From assembly GCF_001310225.1 (NCBI RefSeq), contig NZ_CP012898.1, positions 2,418,001 through 2,482,000 of the forward strand: 64,000 bases of DNA, read 5' to 3'. Shown here one piece after another: positions 53,969 to 62,939 of this stretch. Made by a program: the position numbers and the translations under genes. Source of the stretch: Pseudalgibacter alginicilyticus (GTDB lineage Bacteria > Bacteroidota > Bacteroidia > Flavobacteriales > Flavobacteriaceae). Each line of letters begins with the position of its first letter. Position 1 is the first letter of the stretch. A model generated the notes under the pieces. The model searched no databases. It saw only the letters and a list, made by a program, of their open reading frames with translations, and had not been told where the DNA came from.

Positions 53969-56212
53969 ATGAAATACATTTTTAGCTTTATTAGTTTAGT
54001 AACTTTCACCCTAAACGCACAAGACATAACAGGAAAAATAACGTCAGGAAATACAAGTTTACCGTATGTAAATGTTTATCTAAAAAACACATCAAAAGGC
54101 AGTTTTACAAATGAAGACGGTATTTATACTATTAAAAACGTACCAGATGGATCATATACCATAGTAGCCTCTTTTACAGGGTATGAAAAAATTGAAAAAG
54201 AAATACAAATCACTGGAGAAAAAAAAGTGATTAATTTTAATTTAGAAATATCAAAATCATTAAACGAAGTCATTATTACAGGTACTTTAAAAGCCGTTTC
54301 AAGATTAGAAAGCTCGGTACCTGTTGAAGTATATACGCCTACATTCCTTAAAAAAAACCCAACTGCAAATATTTTTGAAGCTTTACAGAACGTAAATGGT
54401 GTGCGCCCACAACTTAATTGCAATGTGTGTAATACTGGTGATATTCATATCAACGGTTTGGAAGGTCCATACACATTAGTCCTAATAGATGGTATGCCTA
54501 TAGTAAGCGGATTATCCACGGTATATGGATTGTCTGGAATACCAAATTCTTTAATTGAACAAGTTGAAATTGTTAAAGGGCCAGCATCATCTCTATATGG
54601 GAGCGAAGCCGTTGGAGGATTAATTAATATCATTACAAAGTTACCTGAAAATGCTCCATTATTTTTTGCAGATGGTTTTGTTAGTGGCTGGGGAGAAACC
54701 AATATTGATTTAGGTTTTAAAGCAAATATTGGCAAAAAAGCAACTGTTTTGATGGGGACCAATTATTTTAACTATTCAAACCCTATAGATAATAACAATG
54801 ATAATTTTACTGATATTACATTACAAGACCGAATATCTATCTTCCAAAAATGGAACTTTAAAAGAAAAGATAATCGTTTATTTTCTTTAGCAGGCCGTTA
54901 TTTTTATGAAGACCGTTGGGGAGGTGAAATGCAATGGAACAAAAGCTACAGAGGCGGAAGTGATGTTTATGGCGAGAGTATTTACACCTCACGTTATGAG
55001 TTAATAGGAAATTATCAATTACCTATTAATGAAAAAATAAATTTTCAATTCTCATATTCAGATCACGACCAAAATTCTGTTTATGGTGATACGCCTTACA
55101 TAGCATTGCAACGCATAGCATTCGGACAATTAATTTGGGACAAATCTTTAAAAAACAATGATTTACTTTTCGGAATTGCCACACGCTACAATTACTATGA
55201 TGATAACACACCTGCAACATTAACCGCAGACGAAATTACCATTCCCTCTGTTTTTGTCCAAAATGAAATAACATTATCTGAAAAACAACGGATACTTTTA
55301 GGAGCGAGATATGATTATGACAAGCGTCATGGTTCCATTTTTACACCTCGTATAGCTTACAGATACAAACCAACCAAAGATGATATTATTAGATTAAACG
55401 CAGGAACAGGGTTTCGGGTAGTTAATTTATTTACTGAAGAACACGCAGCGCTAACAGGAGCAAGAGATGTTATTATTGAAGAAGCATTAAAACCAGAACA
55501 ATCTTATAATGTGACTTTAAATTATTTAAAAAAACTATACACTACTAATGGCCATTTATTTACATTTGATGTGTCTGCTTGGTACACCTACTTTACAAAT
55601 GCCATTATACCAGACTATGACAGCAACCCTAACCAAATAATTTATGACAACTTAAACGGAAATTCAACTACAAAAGGATTAAGTATGAATATTGATGGTG
55701 TTTTTAATAGTAATTTCCAAGCTTCAATTGGTGCAACGATTCAAGATGTATCACAAAAAGAAAACGGTAAAAAAACAAGGCAAATTTTAACCGAAGAATT
55801 TACAGGCGTTTGGTCACTAACTTATAAAAATTTTCCAAGCAATGTAACAATTGATTATACTGGAAATATTTATGGGCCTATGCGATTGCCTACTTTAGGT
55901 GAATTAGACCCAAGAGATGAGTATTCGCCAACTTGGAGCATCCAAAACATACAATTTACATATAAAGGTATGCGCAATTTTGAAATTTACGGCGGTATAA
56001 AAAATTTATTAAATTGGACACCTAATAAAGGAAATCCTTTTATTATTGCACGTGCTAATGATCCTTTTGATGAAAATGTTAGCTTTGATGCAGATGGAAA
56101 TGCAATTGCAACTGCAAATAACCCTTATGCCTTAACTTTTGACCCTGCATATGTCTACGGACCAAATCAAGGAAGACGTTTGTTTTTTGGATTACGATAT
56201 ACTTTGAATTAA
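53969..56212 (+). CDS. TonB-dependent receptor of the metal-uptake operon
   Basis: 747 residues. Signal peptide, then a carboxypeptidase-like domain (about residues 20-105: ITGKITSGNTSLPYVNVYLKN, GIYTIKNVPDGSYTI), a plug (NPTANIFEALQNVNGVRPQLNCN, GLEGPYTLVLIDGMPIVSG, GSEAVGGLINIITK) and a barrel ending FGLRYTLN. It carries two Cys in the plug (NCNVCNTGD), which could bind metal; this is an inference. It is the first gene of a five-gene operon ahead of a metal-binding lipoprotein and an ABC transporter. I infer outer-membrane uptake of Mn2+ or Fe2+ or a chelate. Confidence 0.88.
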   Translation: MKYIFSFISLVTFTLNAQDITGKITSGNTSLPYVNVYLKNTSKGSFTNEDGIYTIKNVPDGSYTIVASFTGYEKIEKEIQITGEKKVINFNLEISKSLNEVIITGTLKAVSRLESSVPVEVYTPTFLKKNPTANIFEALQNVNGVRPQLNCNVCNTGDIHINGLEGPYTLVLIDGMPIVSGLSTVYGLSGIPNSLIEQVEIVKGPASSLYGSEAVGGLINIITKLPENAPLFFADGFVSGWGETNIDLGFKANIGKKATVLMGTNYFNYSNPIDNNNDNFTDITLQDRISIFQKWNFKRKDNRLFSLAGRYFYEDRWGGEMQWNKSYRGGSDVYGESIYTSRYELIGNYQLPINEKINFQFSYSDHDQNSVYGDTPYIALQRIAFGQLIWDKSLKNNDLLFGIATRYNYYDDNTPATLTADEITIPSVFVQNEITLSEKQRILLGARYDYDKRHGSIFTPRIAYRYKPTKDDIIRLNAGTGFRVVNLFTEEHAALTGARDVIIEEALKPEQSYNVTLNYLKKLYTTNGHLFTFDVSAWYTYFTNAIIPDYDSNPNQIIYDNLNGNSTTKGLSMNIDGVFNSNFQASIGATIQDVSQKENGKKTRQILTEEFTGVWSLTYKNFPSNVTIDYTGNIYGPMRLPTLGELDPRDEYSPTWSIQNIQFTYKGMRNFEIYGGIKNLLNWTPNKGNPFIIARANDPFDENVSFDADGNAIATANNPYALTFDPAYVYGPNQGRRLFFGLRYTLN

Positions 56213-56221
56213 ATTTGAAAA

Positions 56222-57127
56222 ATGAAAAAACCATTACTTATTTTAACATTCACATTTATTATTTTAAGTTGTAAAAACGATAAAAAAATAAATGACAAAC
56301 CCAATATTGTTACTACAACTTCCATGATAACCGATTTGGTAAGCAATATTGGTGGCAATCATATCAATTTACAAGGACTTATGGGAAGCGGTGTAGATCC
56401 GCATCTTTACAAAGCCAGTGAAGGGGATGTTTCAAAATTAGCCAATGCTGATATTATTTTTTATAACGGACTTCATTTAGAAGGAAAACTCGTTGAAGTC
56501 TTCAAAAAAATGAAAACCACAAAAACCGTTGCTATTTCTGATGCTTTAGACAAAAAAACACTCATTGGTTCAGAATATTTTGCCTCAAACTACGATCCTC
56601 ATATTTGGTTCAATATCAATTATTGGATACAAGCAACAGTATTTGTTACAAAAACACTTTCTGAGGCTATTCCTGATAAAAAAGACATATTCGAAACCAA
56701 TCGAGACACATATTTGAAACAGCTCAACATGCTTGAAAGTGAATTAAAAAACACCATAGAAACCCTTCCAAAAAATAAGCGCATTTTGGTTACAGCACAT
56801 GATGCTTTTAATTATTTTGGCAAATCATTTGGATTTGAAGTTGTAGGTTTACAAGGCATATCCACCGCCACAGAAGCAGGTGTACAAGATGTTCAAAAAT
56901 TATCGACCTTTATCATTGAAAAAAACGTAAAAGCCATATTTATAGAAAGCTCTGTTCCAAAACGTACCATTGAAGCTTTGCAAGCTGCTGTAAATTCCAA
57001 AGGACACAATGTTACCATTGGAGGCTCCTTATATTCCGATGCTCTTGGAAATAATGGAACTACAGAAGGCACCTATATAGGCATGTTTAAATATAATGTA
57101 AAAACCATTGTTAATGCACTAAAGTAA
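56222..57127 (+). CDS. Metal ABC transporter substrate-binding lipoprotein (MntA/TroA type)
   Basis: 301 residues with a lipobox (IILSCKND, Cys about 17). Cluster A-I metal ligands are visible: His in GVDPHLYKASEGDV, DPHIWFN, TAHDAFNYFG and Asp in LYSDALG. This His3-Asp set fits Mn/Fe/Zn-binding TroA/MntA/PsaA proteins. No His-rich loop of the ZnuA type is seen, so Mn is favoured over Zn. It is 9 bp after the receptor and is followed by the ATPase, so it shares the operon under the palindrome. Confidence 0.9.
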   Translation: MKKPLLILTFTFIILSCKNDKKINDKPNIVTTTSMITDLVSNIGGNHINLQGLMGSGVDPHLYKASEGDVSKLANADIIFYNGLHLEGKLVEVFKKMKTTKTVAISDALDKKTLIGSEYFASNYDPHIWFNINYWIQATVFVTKTLSEAIPDKKDIFETNRDTYLKQLNMLESELKNTIETLPKNKRILVTAHDAFNYFGKSFGFEVVGLQGISTATEAGVQDVQKLSTFIIEKNVKAIFIESSVPKRTIEALQAAVNSKGHNVTIGGSLYSDALGNNGTTEGTYIGMFKYNVKTIVNALK

Positions 57128-57216
57128 TTTGAAGCTACTACCTGCTATTCACTATCTCTTTTTTGAAAAAAAATCAATAAAGAATGTTGATGTTATCAGG
57201 ACTAAAAACCAAAAAA

Positions 57217-57954
57217 ATGAATACTAATATTGCTGTAAAAGTTGACGATTTAACAGTAGCTTACAACTACAAACCTGTACTGTGGGATATTGATTTAGAA
57301 ATACCCGAAGGTGTACTCATGGCAATTGTAGGGCCAAACGGAGCTGGAAAATCAACTTTAATTAAATCTATTTTAGGCATCCTAAAACCTATTGCTGGTA
57401 GTGTAGAGATTTTTGGTGAAAAATATAAAAAACAACGCCATTTAGTAGCTTATGTGCCTCAAAAAGGCAGTGTAGACTGGGATTTTCCAACAACAGCTTT
57501 AGATGTTGTAATAATGGGAACTTACGGAAGTTTAGGATGGATAAAACGCCCTGGACAAAAACAAAAAAAAGAAGCCTTAGAAGCCTTAGAAAAAGTTGGT
57601 ATGTTAGCATTTAAAAACAGACAAATAAGCCAACTTTCCGGTGGACAACAACAACGTATATTTTTAGCGCGAGCGTTGGTACAGAATGCATCCATCTATT
57701 TTATGGATGAGCCATTTCAAGGCGTTGATGCCACCACTGAAATAGCCATCATCAATATTTTAAAAGAATTACGAAAAGCAGGAAAAACAGTTATTGTAGT
57801 GCATCACGATTTACAAACTGTTCCTGAATATTTTGATTGGGTAACCTTTTTAAATGTAAAAAAGATAGCCACAGGGCCTGTTAAAGATATTTTTAATGAT
57901 GATAACTTAACAAAAACCTATGGAATTAATTATAAAGTAAGTATTCAAGAATAA
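57217..57954 (+). CDS. Metal ABC transporter ATP-binding protein
   Basis: 245 residues from the ATG at 57217 (an ATG at 57184 would add 11 poorly conserved residues). Walker [12 protein letters not shown]-loop [14 protein letters not shown], signature LSGGQQQR, Walker B IYFMDEP and the switch His in [18 protein letters not shown] is typical of the Mn/Zn (TroB/MntB) subfamily. It powers the two permeases encoded downstream. An 89-bp gap separates it from the binding protein; no terminator lies there. Confidence 0.93.
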   Translation: MNTNIAVKVDDLTVAYNYKPVLWDIDLEIPEGVLMAIVGPNGAGKSTLIKSILGILKPIAGSVEIFGEKYKKQRHLVAYVPQKGSVDWDFPTTALDVVIMGTYGSLGWIKRPGQKQKKEALEALEKVGMLAFKNRQISQLSGGQQQRIFLARALVQNASIYFMDEPFQGVDATTEIAIINILKELRKAGKTVIVVHHDLQTVPEYFDWVTFLNVKKIATGPVKDIFNDDNLTKTYGINYKVSIQE

Positions 57955-58109
57955 AAAAACTTAGAAAAAATTAACAAGTATTTTTTAGATATAAAATTTA
58001 AATTTGAAGCATAACAGATAATGAAATTAAAAAACTCGTTGCACTTTCTAAAATGATTAATAATCTTAAAAAAGCTAAAAACAAAACTAACCACTAAAAA
58101 CTCCCGGTT

Positions 58110-59237
58110 ATAGACATTACAGAATACATAAAGCTAGTCTTTACAGACTATACTCTAAGAACAATCACCTTAGGAACTGCTATTCTTGGGGCTGTTACGG
58201 GTATGCTAGGAAGTTTTGCAGTTCTCAGAAAACAAAGTCTTTTAGGAGATGCTATTTCTCATGCCGCATTGCCAGGTATTGCCATTGCCTTTTTGATTAC
58301 AGGTACTAAAGAAACAAATGTTTTATTATTAGGCGCATTAATCAGTGGATTAATTGGTACTTTTTGGATTCGAGGTATTATTAGCAAGACACATTTAAAA
58401 TCCGATACGGCATTAGGGTTAATTTTATCATTGTTTTTTGGATTCGGAATGTTATTACTAACCTTCATTCAAAAACAACCCAACGCTAATCAAGCTGGAT
58501 TAGATAAATATCTATTTGGCCAAGCAGCCACGTTAGTTGAAAGTGATGTTTGGATGATGGCTATTGTTACTGGTATTTGCTTATTCGTACTATTACTCTT
58601 TTGGAAAGAATTCAAAATTCTGCTTTTTGACGCCGATTACACAAAAACACTGGGGTTCAACACAAAAGTTATTGATATTTTAATCACATCTTTCATTGTA
58701 TTGGCTATTGTTTTAGGTCTTCAAACCGTTGGCGTGGTACTCATGAGTGCTATGTTATTGGCGCCCGCTGCCGCTGCAAGGCAATGGACAAACAGTTTGG
58801 GTGTCATGGTTTTTCTTGCTGCGGTTTTTGGTGCATTTTCTGGAGTTTTTGGCACTGCTATTAGTTCCAGTCAAAATAATTTATCCACAGGCCCTGTAAT
58901 AGTAATTATTGCGGGTATTTTTGTATTAGTTTCATTCATATTTTCTCCTAGCCGTGGATTACTTTTTAAACAAATACGCTTTATTAAAAACCGCCGTGAT
59001 TTAGAACTGCATAAAACCTTGTCTTTTATGTTTCATATTGCCCAAACACACGACAATATATCACATCCACACACTATTAAAATTTTAAATAATTTTCAAG
59101 GCTACACAAAAAGCACCTTACAAAAATTAGTAAACAAAAATTATGTGATTTTAGAAGGAAACATGTGGAGCTTAACGGAAGAAGGCTTTAATACGGCTTC
59201 AAATTTATACAACCAACAAAACCCAGATAATGAGTAA
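58110..59237 (+). CDS. Metal ABC transporter permease 1 with winged-helix tail; start codon non-standard
   Basis: About 375 residues if the rare ATA at 58110 is used. The conserved N-terminus (DITEYIKLVFTDYTLRTITL) is in frame upstream of the first ATG (58203), which would remove the first membrane helix. The in-frame upstream stop is TAA at 58095, and there is no ATG, GTG or TTG between. The family body follows: KQSLLGDAISHAALPGIA, TVGVVLMSAMLLAPAAAARQ. Nine or so helices form the TroC/MntC-type permease. After residue about 295 a C-terminal winged-helix-like tail (FMFHIAQTHDNISH, STLQKLVNKNYVIL, SLTEEGFNTASNLY) resembles a DtxR-type DNA-binding domain. It overlaps permease 2 by 8 bp. Confidence 0.8.
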   Translation: MDITEYIKLVFTDYTLRTITLGTAILGAVTGMLGSFAVLRKQSLLGDAISHAALPGIAIAFLITGTKETNVLLLGALISGLIGTFWIRGIISKTHLKSDTALGLILSLFFGFGMLLLTFIQKQPNANQAGLDKYLFGQAATLVESDVWMMAIVTGICLFVLLLFWKEFKILLFDADYTKTLGFNTKVIDILITSFIVLAIVLGLQTVGVVLMSAMLLAPAAAARQWTNSLGVMVFLAAVFGAFSGVFGTAISSSQNNLSTGPVIVIIAGIFVLVSFIFSPSRGLLFKQIRFIKNRRDLELHKTLSFMFHIAQTHDNISHPHTIKILNNFQGYTKSTLQKLVNKNYVILEGNMWSLTEEGFNTASNLYNQQNPDNE

Positions 59238-60390
59238 TGCTCAAATAGAAATACAACTTATTGCTAGTTTAGTTGCTATTGCTTGTGCGGTTCCTGGCAC
59301 GTTTTTGGTACTACGAAAGATGGCTATGATTAGCGATGCTATTAGCCATTCTATTTTACCGGGTATTGTTATTGGTTTTTTTATTACTCAAGATTTGAAC
59401 TCGCCTTTATTAATTCTTTTAGCTGCTTTAACAGGAATTATTACTGTTGTTTTAGTGGAATATATTCAAAAAACAGGATTGGTAAAAGAAGATACTGCCA
59501 TTGGATTGGTGTTTCCTATTTTGTTTAGTATTGGAGTTATTCTTATTGCCAAAAATGCCAATGATGTCCATTTAGATGTTGATGCCGTTCTATTAGGAGA
59601 ATTAGCCTTTGCACCATTTGACAGATTAATTATGTATGGTGTGGATGTAGGGCCAAAATCATTATGGATTATTGGGAGTATTTTAATTATAACCATTGGT
59701 TTATTAATTGCATTTTTTAAGGAATTAAAAATTAGCACATTTGATGCTGGTTTATCCGCTTCATTAGGCTTTTCTCCAGCCATTATCCACTATGGACTGA
59801 TGACAGTATCATCCGTTACCACCGTTGGAGCTTTTGATGCAGTAGGGGCTATTTTGGTGGTAGCGTTAATGATTGCACCTGCAGCCACTGCTTATCTGCT
59901 AACTACCGATTTAAAACGCATGCTTATCTACACCATTGTTTTTGGAATTTTTAGTGCCATTTCTGGCTATTGGCTGGCACATTGGTTAGATGCCTCCATA
60001 GCAGGGTCTATTACAACTATGCTTGGATTATTGTTTTTGGTTGTTTATTTGTTTGCTCCCAACAAAGGCGTTATTGCTGTATTGTATAGAGAAAAACAAC
60101 AGCGTACCGAAGTATCATTATTAACCTTTTTACTGCACTTAAAAAATCATACAGAAGAACGTGAACGCCATGTAAACCACCTCAACGAGCATATTAATTG
60201 GCAAAAAGTACGTAGTAAAACAATTTTAGATTTGGCACTTAAAAATAATATGATTTCTTTTAACAAAAACATCGTTTCACTTACTGAAAAAGGAGATGCT
60301 TTTACCACGCAAGCCATTGATTTTATTATAACTAATGAAGATAGTCAAATTGAAGATATGAAAGATGATTTCTTTTTGTTTAGAGGATAA
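59230..60390 (+). CDS. Metal ABC transporter permease 2 with winged-helix tail
   Basis: 386 residues. It begins in the last 8 bases of permease 1, so translation is coupled. Membrane core with KMAMISDAISHSILPGIVIGF and TVGAFDAVGAILVVALMIAPAA, typical of TroC/TroD/MntC permeases. The core is about 290 residues; the remaining ~95 form a soluble tail (VSLLTFLLHLKNHTEERERH, VRSKTILDLALKNNMISF, VSLTEKGDAFTTQAIDFI) similar to a DtxR-like winged helix. The two permeases would form a heterodimer. The acidic tail EDSQIEDMKDDFFLF is unusual. It is the last gene of the operon. Confidence 0.88.
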   Translation: MSNAQIEIQLIASLVAIACAVPGTFLVLRKMAMISDAISHSILPGIVIGFFITQDLNSPLLILLAALTGIITVVLVEYIQKTGLVKEDTAIGLVFPILFSIGVILIAKNANDVHLDVDAVLLGELAFAPFDRLIMYGVDVGPKSLWIIGSILIITIGLLIAFFKELKISTFDAGLSASLGFSPAIIHYGLMTVSSVTTVGAFDAVGAILVVALMIAPAATAYLLTTDLKRMLIYTIVFGIFSAISGYWLAHWLDASIAGSITTMLGLLFLVVYLFAPNKGVIAVLYREKQQRTEVSLLTFLLHLKNHTEERERHVNHLNEHINWQKVRSKTILDLALKNNMISFNKNIVSLTEKGDAFTTQAIDFIITNEDSQIEDMKDDFFLFRG

Positions 60391-60480
60391 AAACTACGAA
60401 ACAGATTCTATTCAAAAACCTCATTCAGAATATTTTTGGCAATAATTCTTTCTTCATAGTAAAAAACATACCTTCGCTTT

Positions 60481-60840
60481 ATGGCACAACACAATCAACT
60501 CGGTAAAAAAGGTGAACAACTAGCTGTCAATTTTCTATTAAAAAACGGTTATGACATTAAAGAACGAAATTATCGGTTTGATAAAGCTGAAGTGGATATC
60601 ATTGCTCAAAATAAAAATATTCTTGCCATTATTGAAGTTAAAACACGTTCGTCTGTAGATTATGGAAATCCACAAGATTTTGTAAAACCAAAACAAATTC
60701 AACGCTTAGTAAAAGCAGTTGATGAATATGTTAACATAAATGAATTAGATCTTGAAGTACGCTTTGATATTATTGCTATTGTAAAAGAAGAAAAAGGTTT
60801 TAATATTAAGCATTTTGAAAATGCTTTTTATCACTTTTAA
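60481..60840 (+). CDS. yraN: YraN family (UPF0102) endonuclease-like protein
   Basis: 119 residues. The family pattern is plain: LGKKGEQLAVNFLLKNGYDI, RNYRFDKAEVDIIAQ and IIEVKTRSSVDYGNPQDFV, ending RFDIIAIVKE. It shares the core of PD-(D/E)xK nucleases (Asp in EVDII, Glu and Lys in EVKTR) and is often called a putative Holliday-junction-resolvase-like protein. Its function is not settled. It is a single gene with a terminator after it. Confidence 0.9.
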   Translation: MAQHNQLGKKGEQLAVNFLLKNGYDIKERNYRFDKAEVDIIAQNKNILAIIEVKTRSSVDYGNPQDFVKPKQIQRLVKAVDEYVNINELDLEVRFDIIAIVKEEKGFNIKHFENAFYHF

Positions 60841-60856
60841 AATACTGTACAATATA

Positions 60857-60887
60857 AAAAAACCCCTTACTTTTTAAGGGGTTTTTT
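60857..60887. terminator. Bidirectional Rho-independent terminator
   Basis: AAAAAACCCCTTA pairs with TAAGGGGTTTTTT (60857-60869 and 60875-60887) around a 5-nt loop, with T tracts on both strands. It serves yraN and the convergent lipoprotein gene. Confidence 0.75.
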
Positions 60888-60908
60888 AACTAATTATCTT
60901 TTTTATAG

Positions 60909-61409
60909 TTAGTTGGGAGAAAAAATTTCAAATTCTCCACTATAGCTAACTGTAACAACATCATCATTTTCTAAAATTAACTGTCCGCTAAGAGTATACA
61001 AATCACCATTTTGAGTAACAGTTACAGTTCCTCCTACTATTTCAAAATAATTATCGCCATCAAATGTGACATCTCCGTATGGAAATACAAATTCTGGTGC
61101 TGCTTCTATATCGTCAGAATCATAAAATGGAAAAGTACCTGCTCTGAATGATTCAGTCCCTTCTGAAAATAATCCCAAATGAAGATAAATAGGATCGTCC
61201 TCACTTGTACTTCCTACTAATTCAAATCCATAACTATAATAACCTTCAAAAGCACCATAATCAAAAATTTCAGCTTGATCAACACTAAAAGAAACCCCAT
61301 CATATTCTACGGTGTTTGTAAAGCTCTCAGTGTTATCATCATCACTTGAACATGAAACAATAAATAACGAAACAAATAATAAACAAGTTAATTTGGTAAA
61401 TTTTTTCAT
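60909..61409 (-). CDS. Small secreted lipoprotein, unknown function
   Basis: 166 residues with a clear lipobox (FIVSCSSDDD, Cys about 20); the acidic Ser/Asp stretch after the Cys is typical of flavobacterial surface lipoproteins. The mature part is beta-rich and acidic (VEYDGVSFSVDQAEIFDYG, YLHLGLFSEGTESF, VTVTQNGDLYTLSGQLI). No catalytic residues or known domain were recognised. It shares a terminator with yraN. Likely outer-membrane or surface exposed. Confidence 0.65.
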   Translation of the reverse strand: MKKFTKLTCLLFVSLFIVSCSSDDDNTESFTNTVEYDGVSFSVDQAEIFDYGAFEGYYSYGFELVGSTSEDDPIYLHLGLFSEGTESFRAGTFPFYDSDDIEAAPEFVFPYGDVTFDGDNYFEIVGGTVTVTQNGDLYTLSGQLILENDDVVTVSYSGEFEIFSPN

Positions 61410-61520
61410 TCTAAATATTTTATTGGTTAATGCTGCGAATATAAATGCATAAATGTTAAAATCAAATTTAAATTCAATTAAATGTTAAAAAAAAATGAAT
61501 ATTATCGATTTTTAATGCAT

Positions 61521-62858
61521 TTAATCGGCTTTATGTCCTGAAATGAAGTTTTTCAAATCTTCGAAATCTGATGGTTTATCAGTAATTTCTTTGTTTTTAT
61601 TTAAAATGAAATAGGTTGGTGTTGCTGAAACTCCATATTTATTGCCTATAGCATTATCCCATTTACCCAAACCCAATACATGAATAAATTCTGGAAAACT
61701 CTGGATTTTATACCTCCATTGTTTATCATTATCTTCCAAAGCAACAGCAATCACTTTAATATGTTCTTTTTCTTTTGCTTTTAAAAAGGACTGCAGTTGT
61801 GGAATTTCTTCTAAACAATGTGAGCATTCGCTACTCCAAAAAATTAATATGTATGTTTCAGCAATATTTAATTCGCTTAATTTTGCAGACACTTTTTTAT
61901 TACCATTTTTAATTTCTAGAGAAAAATCGGGAGCCTTACTTCCTATCGAAATATCCTTATATTGTATTAAAGCATTCAAAAGCAACTGATTATTTAATGA
62001 TACAGCAAGATCTATTAAATACGTATCTGCAATATAATTGGCAACTTCCTCATAATTTAAGTCTGCCATTTGCTGCCATAACTCCGTTAATAAATTACTT
62101 TTTATTTCAGGGGAAGCAAGTTTCATTTTTGTACAAAACACATCAATATTCTTCTTATAATTTGCAAATCGACTTTTATCATCAGAAGAAACACCAAATA
62201 CATAGTTCAGCATTTTTTCAGTTAAAAAATTAGAACTTAAAAGTGTTGTATTATTAAAATCAATGGCATCAAAAAAGTGTAGTTTTAAATTTTTTGTATA
62301 AGTTCCAACACTTTCAACCTTTTTTGGCATGTAGGGTCTATTAGCTTTTATAAAATGAGATGCTATCATACCTTTTGAAGCCTTTTCATAGCTATTTTGC
62401 GTATCATATTGCGTTTTAAAAATAGCTTTAAGCGCAAGAGTATCTTTAGTTGCTTGATGAAAATAATTACTAATACTCCCTGTTACCTTAAACATACTAC
62501 TGGTGTAAGAAGCCAACATTCTATTTTCAACAGATTTTTTAAAGTCAACTCCTGTTTCAGAATTGAAAGTAAGTTCTATATCCTCTTTACCATTGTAAAT
62601 AATATCAAAATTATAATCTTCTTGAGGTACTGCATAAACTAATCTGTAAATACCTTTGGTGTTTGTAGAATCTAATTGAAACTTAAAACTACCATCTTTT
62701 TTTACTTCTGCATTTTTAACATATACAGAAACCGTTGGGTTTACTTTATACAACAATGCAAATTTATAATCTTCTGGTGGCGAAAATACACCTTTAATTG
62801 TATGTTGTGCGAAAAGTAAACCTGGAAATAAAATCGCTAAAAAGAGGAGGCGTTTCAT
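61521..62858 (-). CDS. TlpA-like thioredoxin-domain protein
   Basis: 445 residues with a signal peptide (MKRLLFLAILFPGLLFAQ). The N-terminal ~110 residues resemble DUF4369 (IKGVFSPPEDYKFALLYK, IYRLVYAVP). The C-terminal thioredoxin domain (about residues 310-445) has GSKAPDFSLEIKNGNKK, the redox motif WSSECSHCLEEIP (CxxC as CSHC) and the cis-Pro loop GVSATPTYFILNKN. Periplasmic thiol-disulfide exchange is likely; partner proteins are unknown. A -7 box TACTTTTG lies at 62891-62898 (minus strand). Confidence 0.85.
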   Translation of the reverse strand: MKRLLFLAILFPGLLFAQHTIKGVFSPPEDYKFALLYKVNPTVSVYVKNAEVKKDGSFKFQLDSTNTKGIYRLVYAVPQEDYNFDIIYNGKEDIELTFNSETGVDFKKSVENRMLASYTSSMFKVTGSISNYFHQATKDTLALKAIFKTQYDTQNSYEKASKGMIASHFIKANRPYMPKKVESVGTYTKNLKLHFFDAIDFNNTTLLSSNFLTEKMLNYVFGVSSDDKSRFANYKKNIDVFCTKMKLASPEIKSNLLTELWQQMADLNYEEVANYIADTYLIDLAVSLNNQLLLNALIQYKDISIGSKAPDFSLEIKNGNKKVSAKLSELNIAETYILIFWSSECSHCLEEIPQLQSFLKAKEKEHIKVIAVALEDNDKQWRYKIQSFPEFIHVLGLGKWDNAIGNKYGVSATPTYFILNKNKEITDKPSDFEDLKNFISGHKAD

Positions 62859-62890
62859 TAATTTATATGTGATATTATTGTTTTAAATTG

Positions 62891-62898
62891 CAAAAGTA
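62891..62898 (-). promoter_or_regulatory. Candidate -7 box for the TlpA-like gene
   Basis: TACTTTTG on the minus strand, 32 bp before the ATG at 62858. The -33 element was not found. Confidence 0.35.
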
Positions 62899-62939
62899 TT
62901 GAAATTTTAAAGATTCTTATATTTTAACTGACTCAACAA

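Noticed and set aside
58203-59237. ATG at 58203 as the true start of permease 1
   Set aside because: It would cut off the conserved KLVFTDYTLRTITLGTAILGA segment that forms the first membrane helix; the frame upstream is clearly coding.
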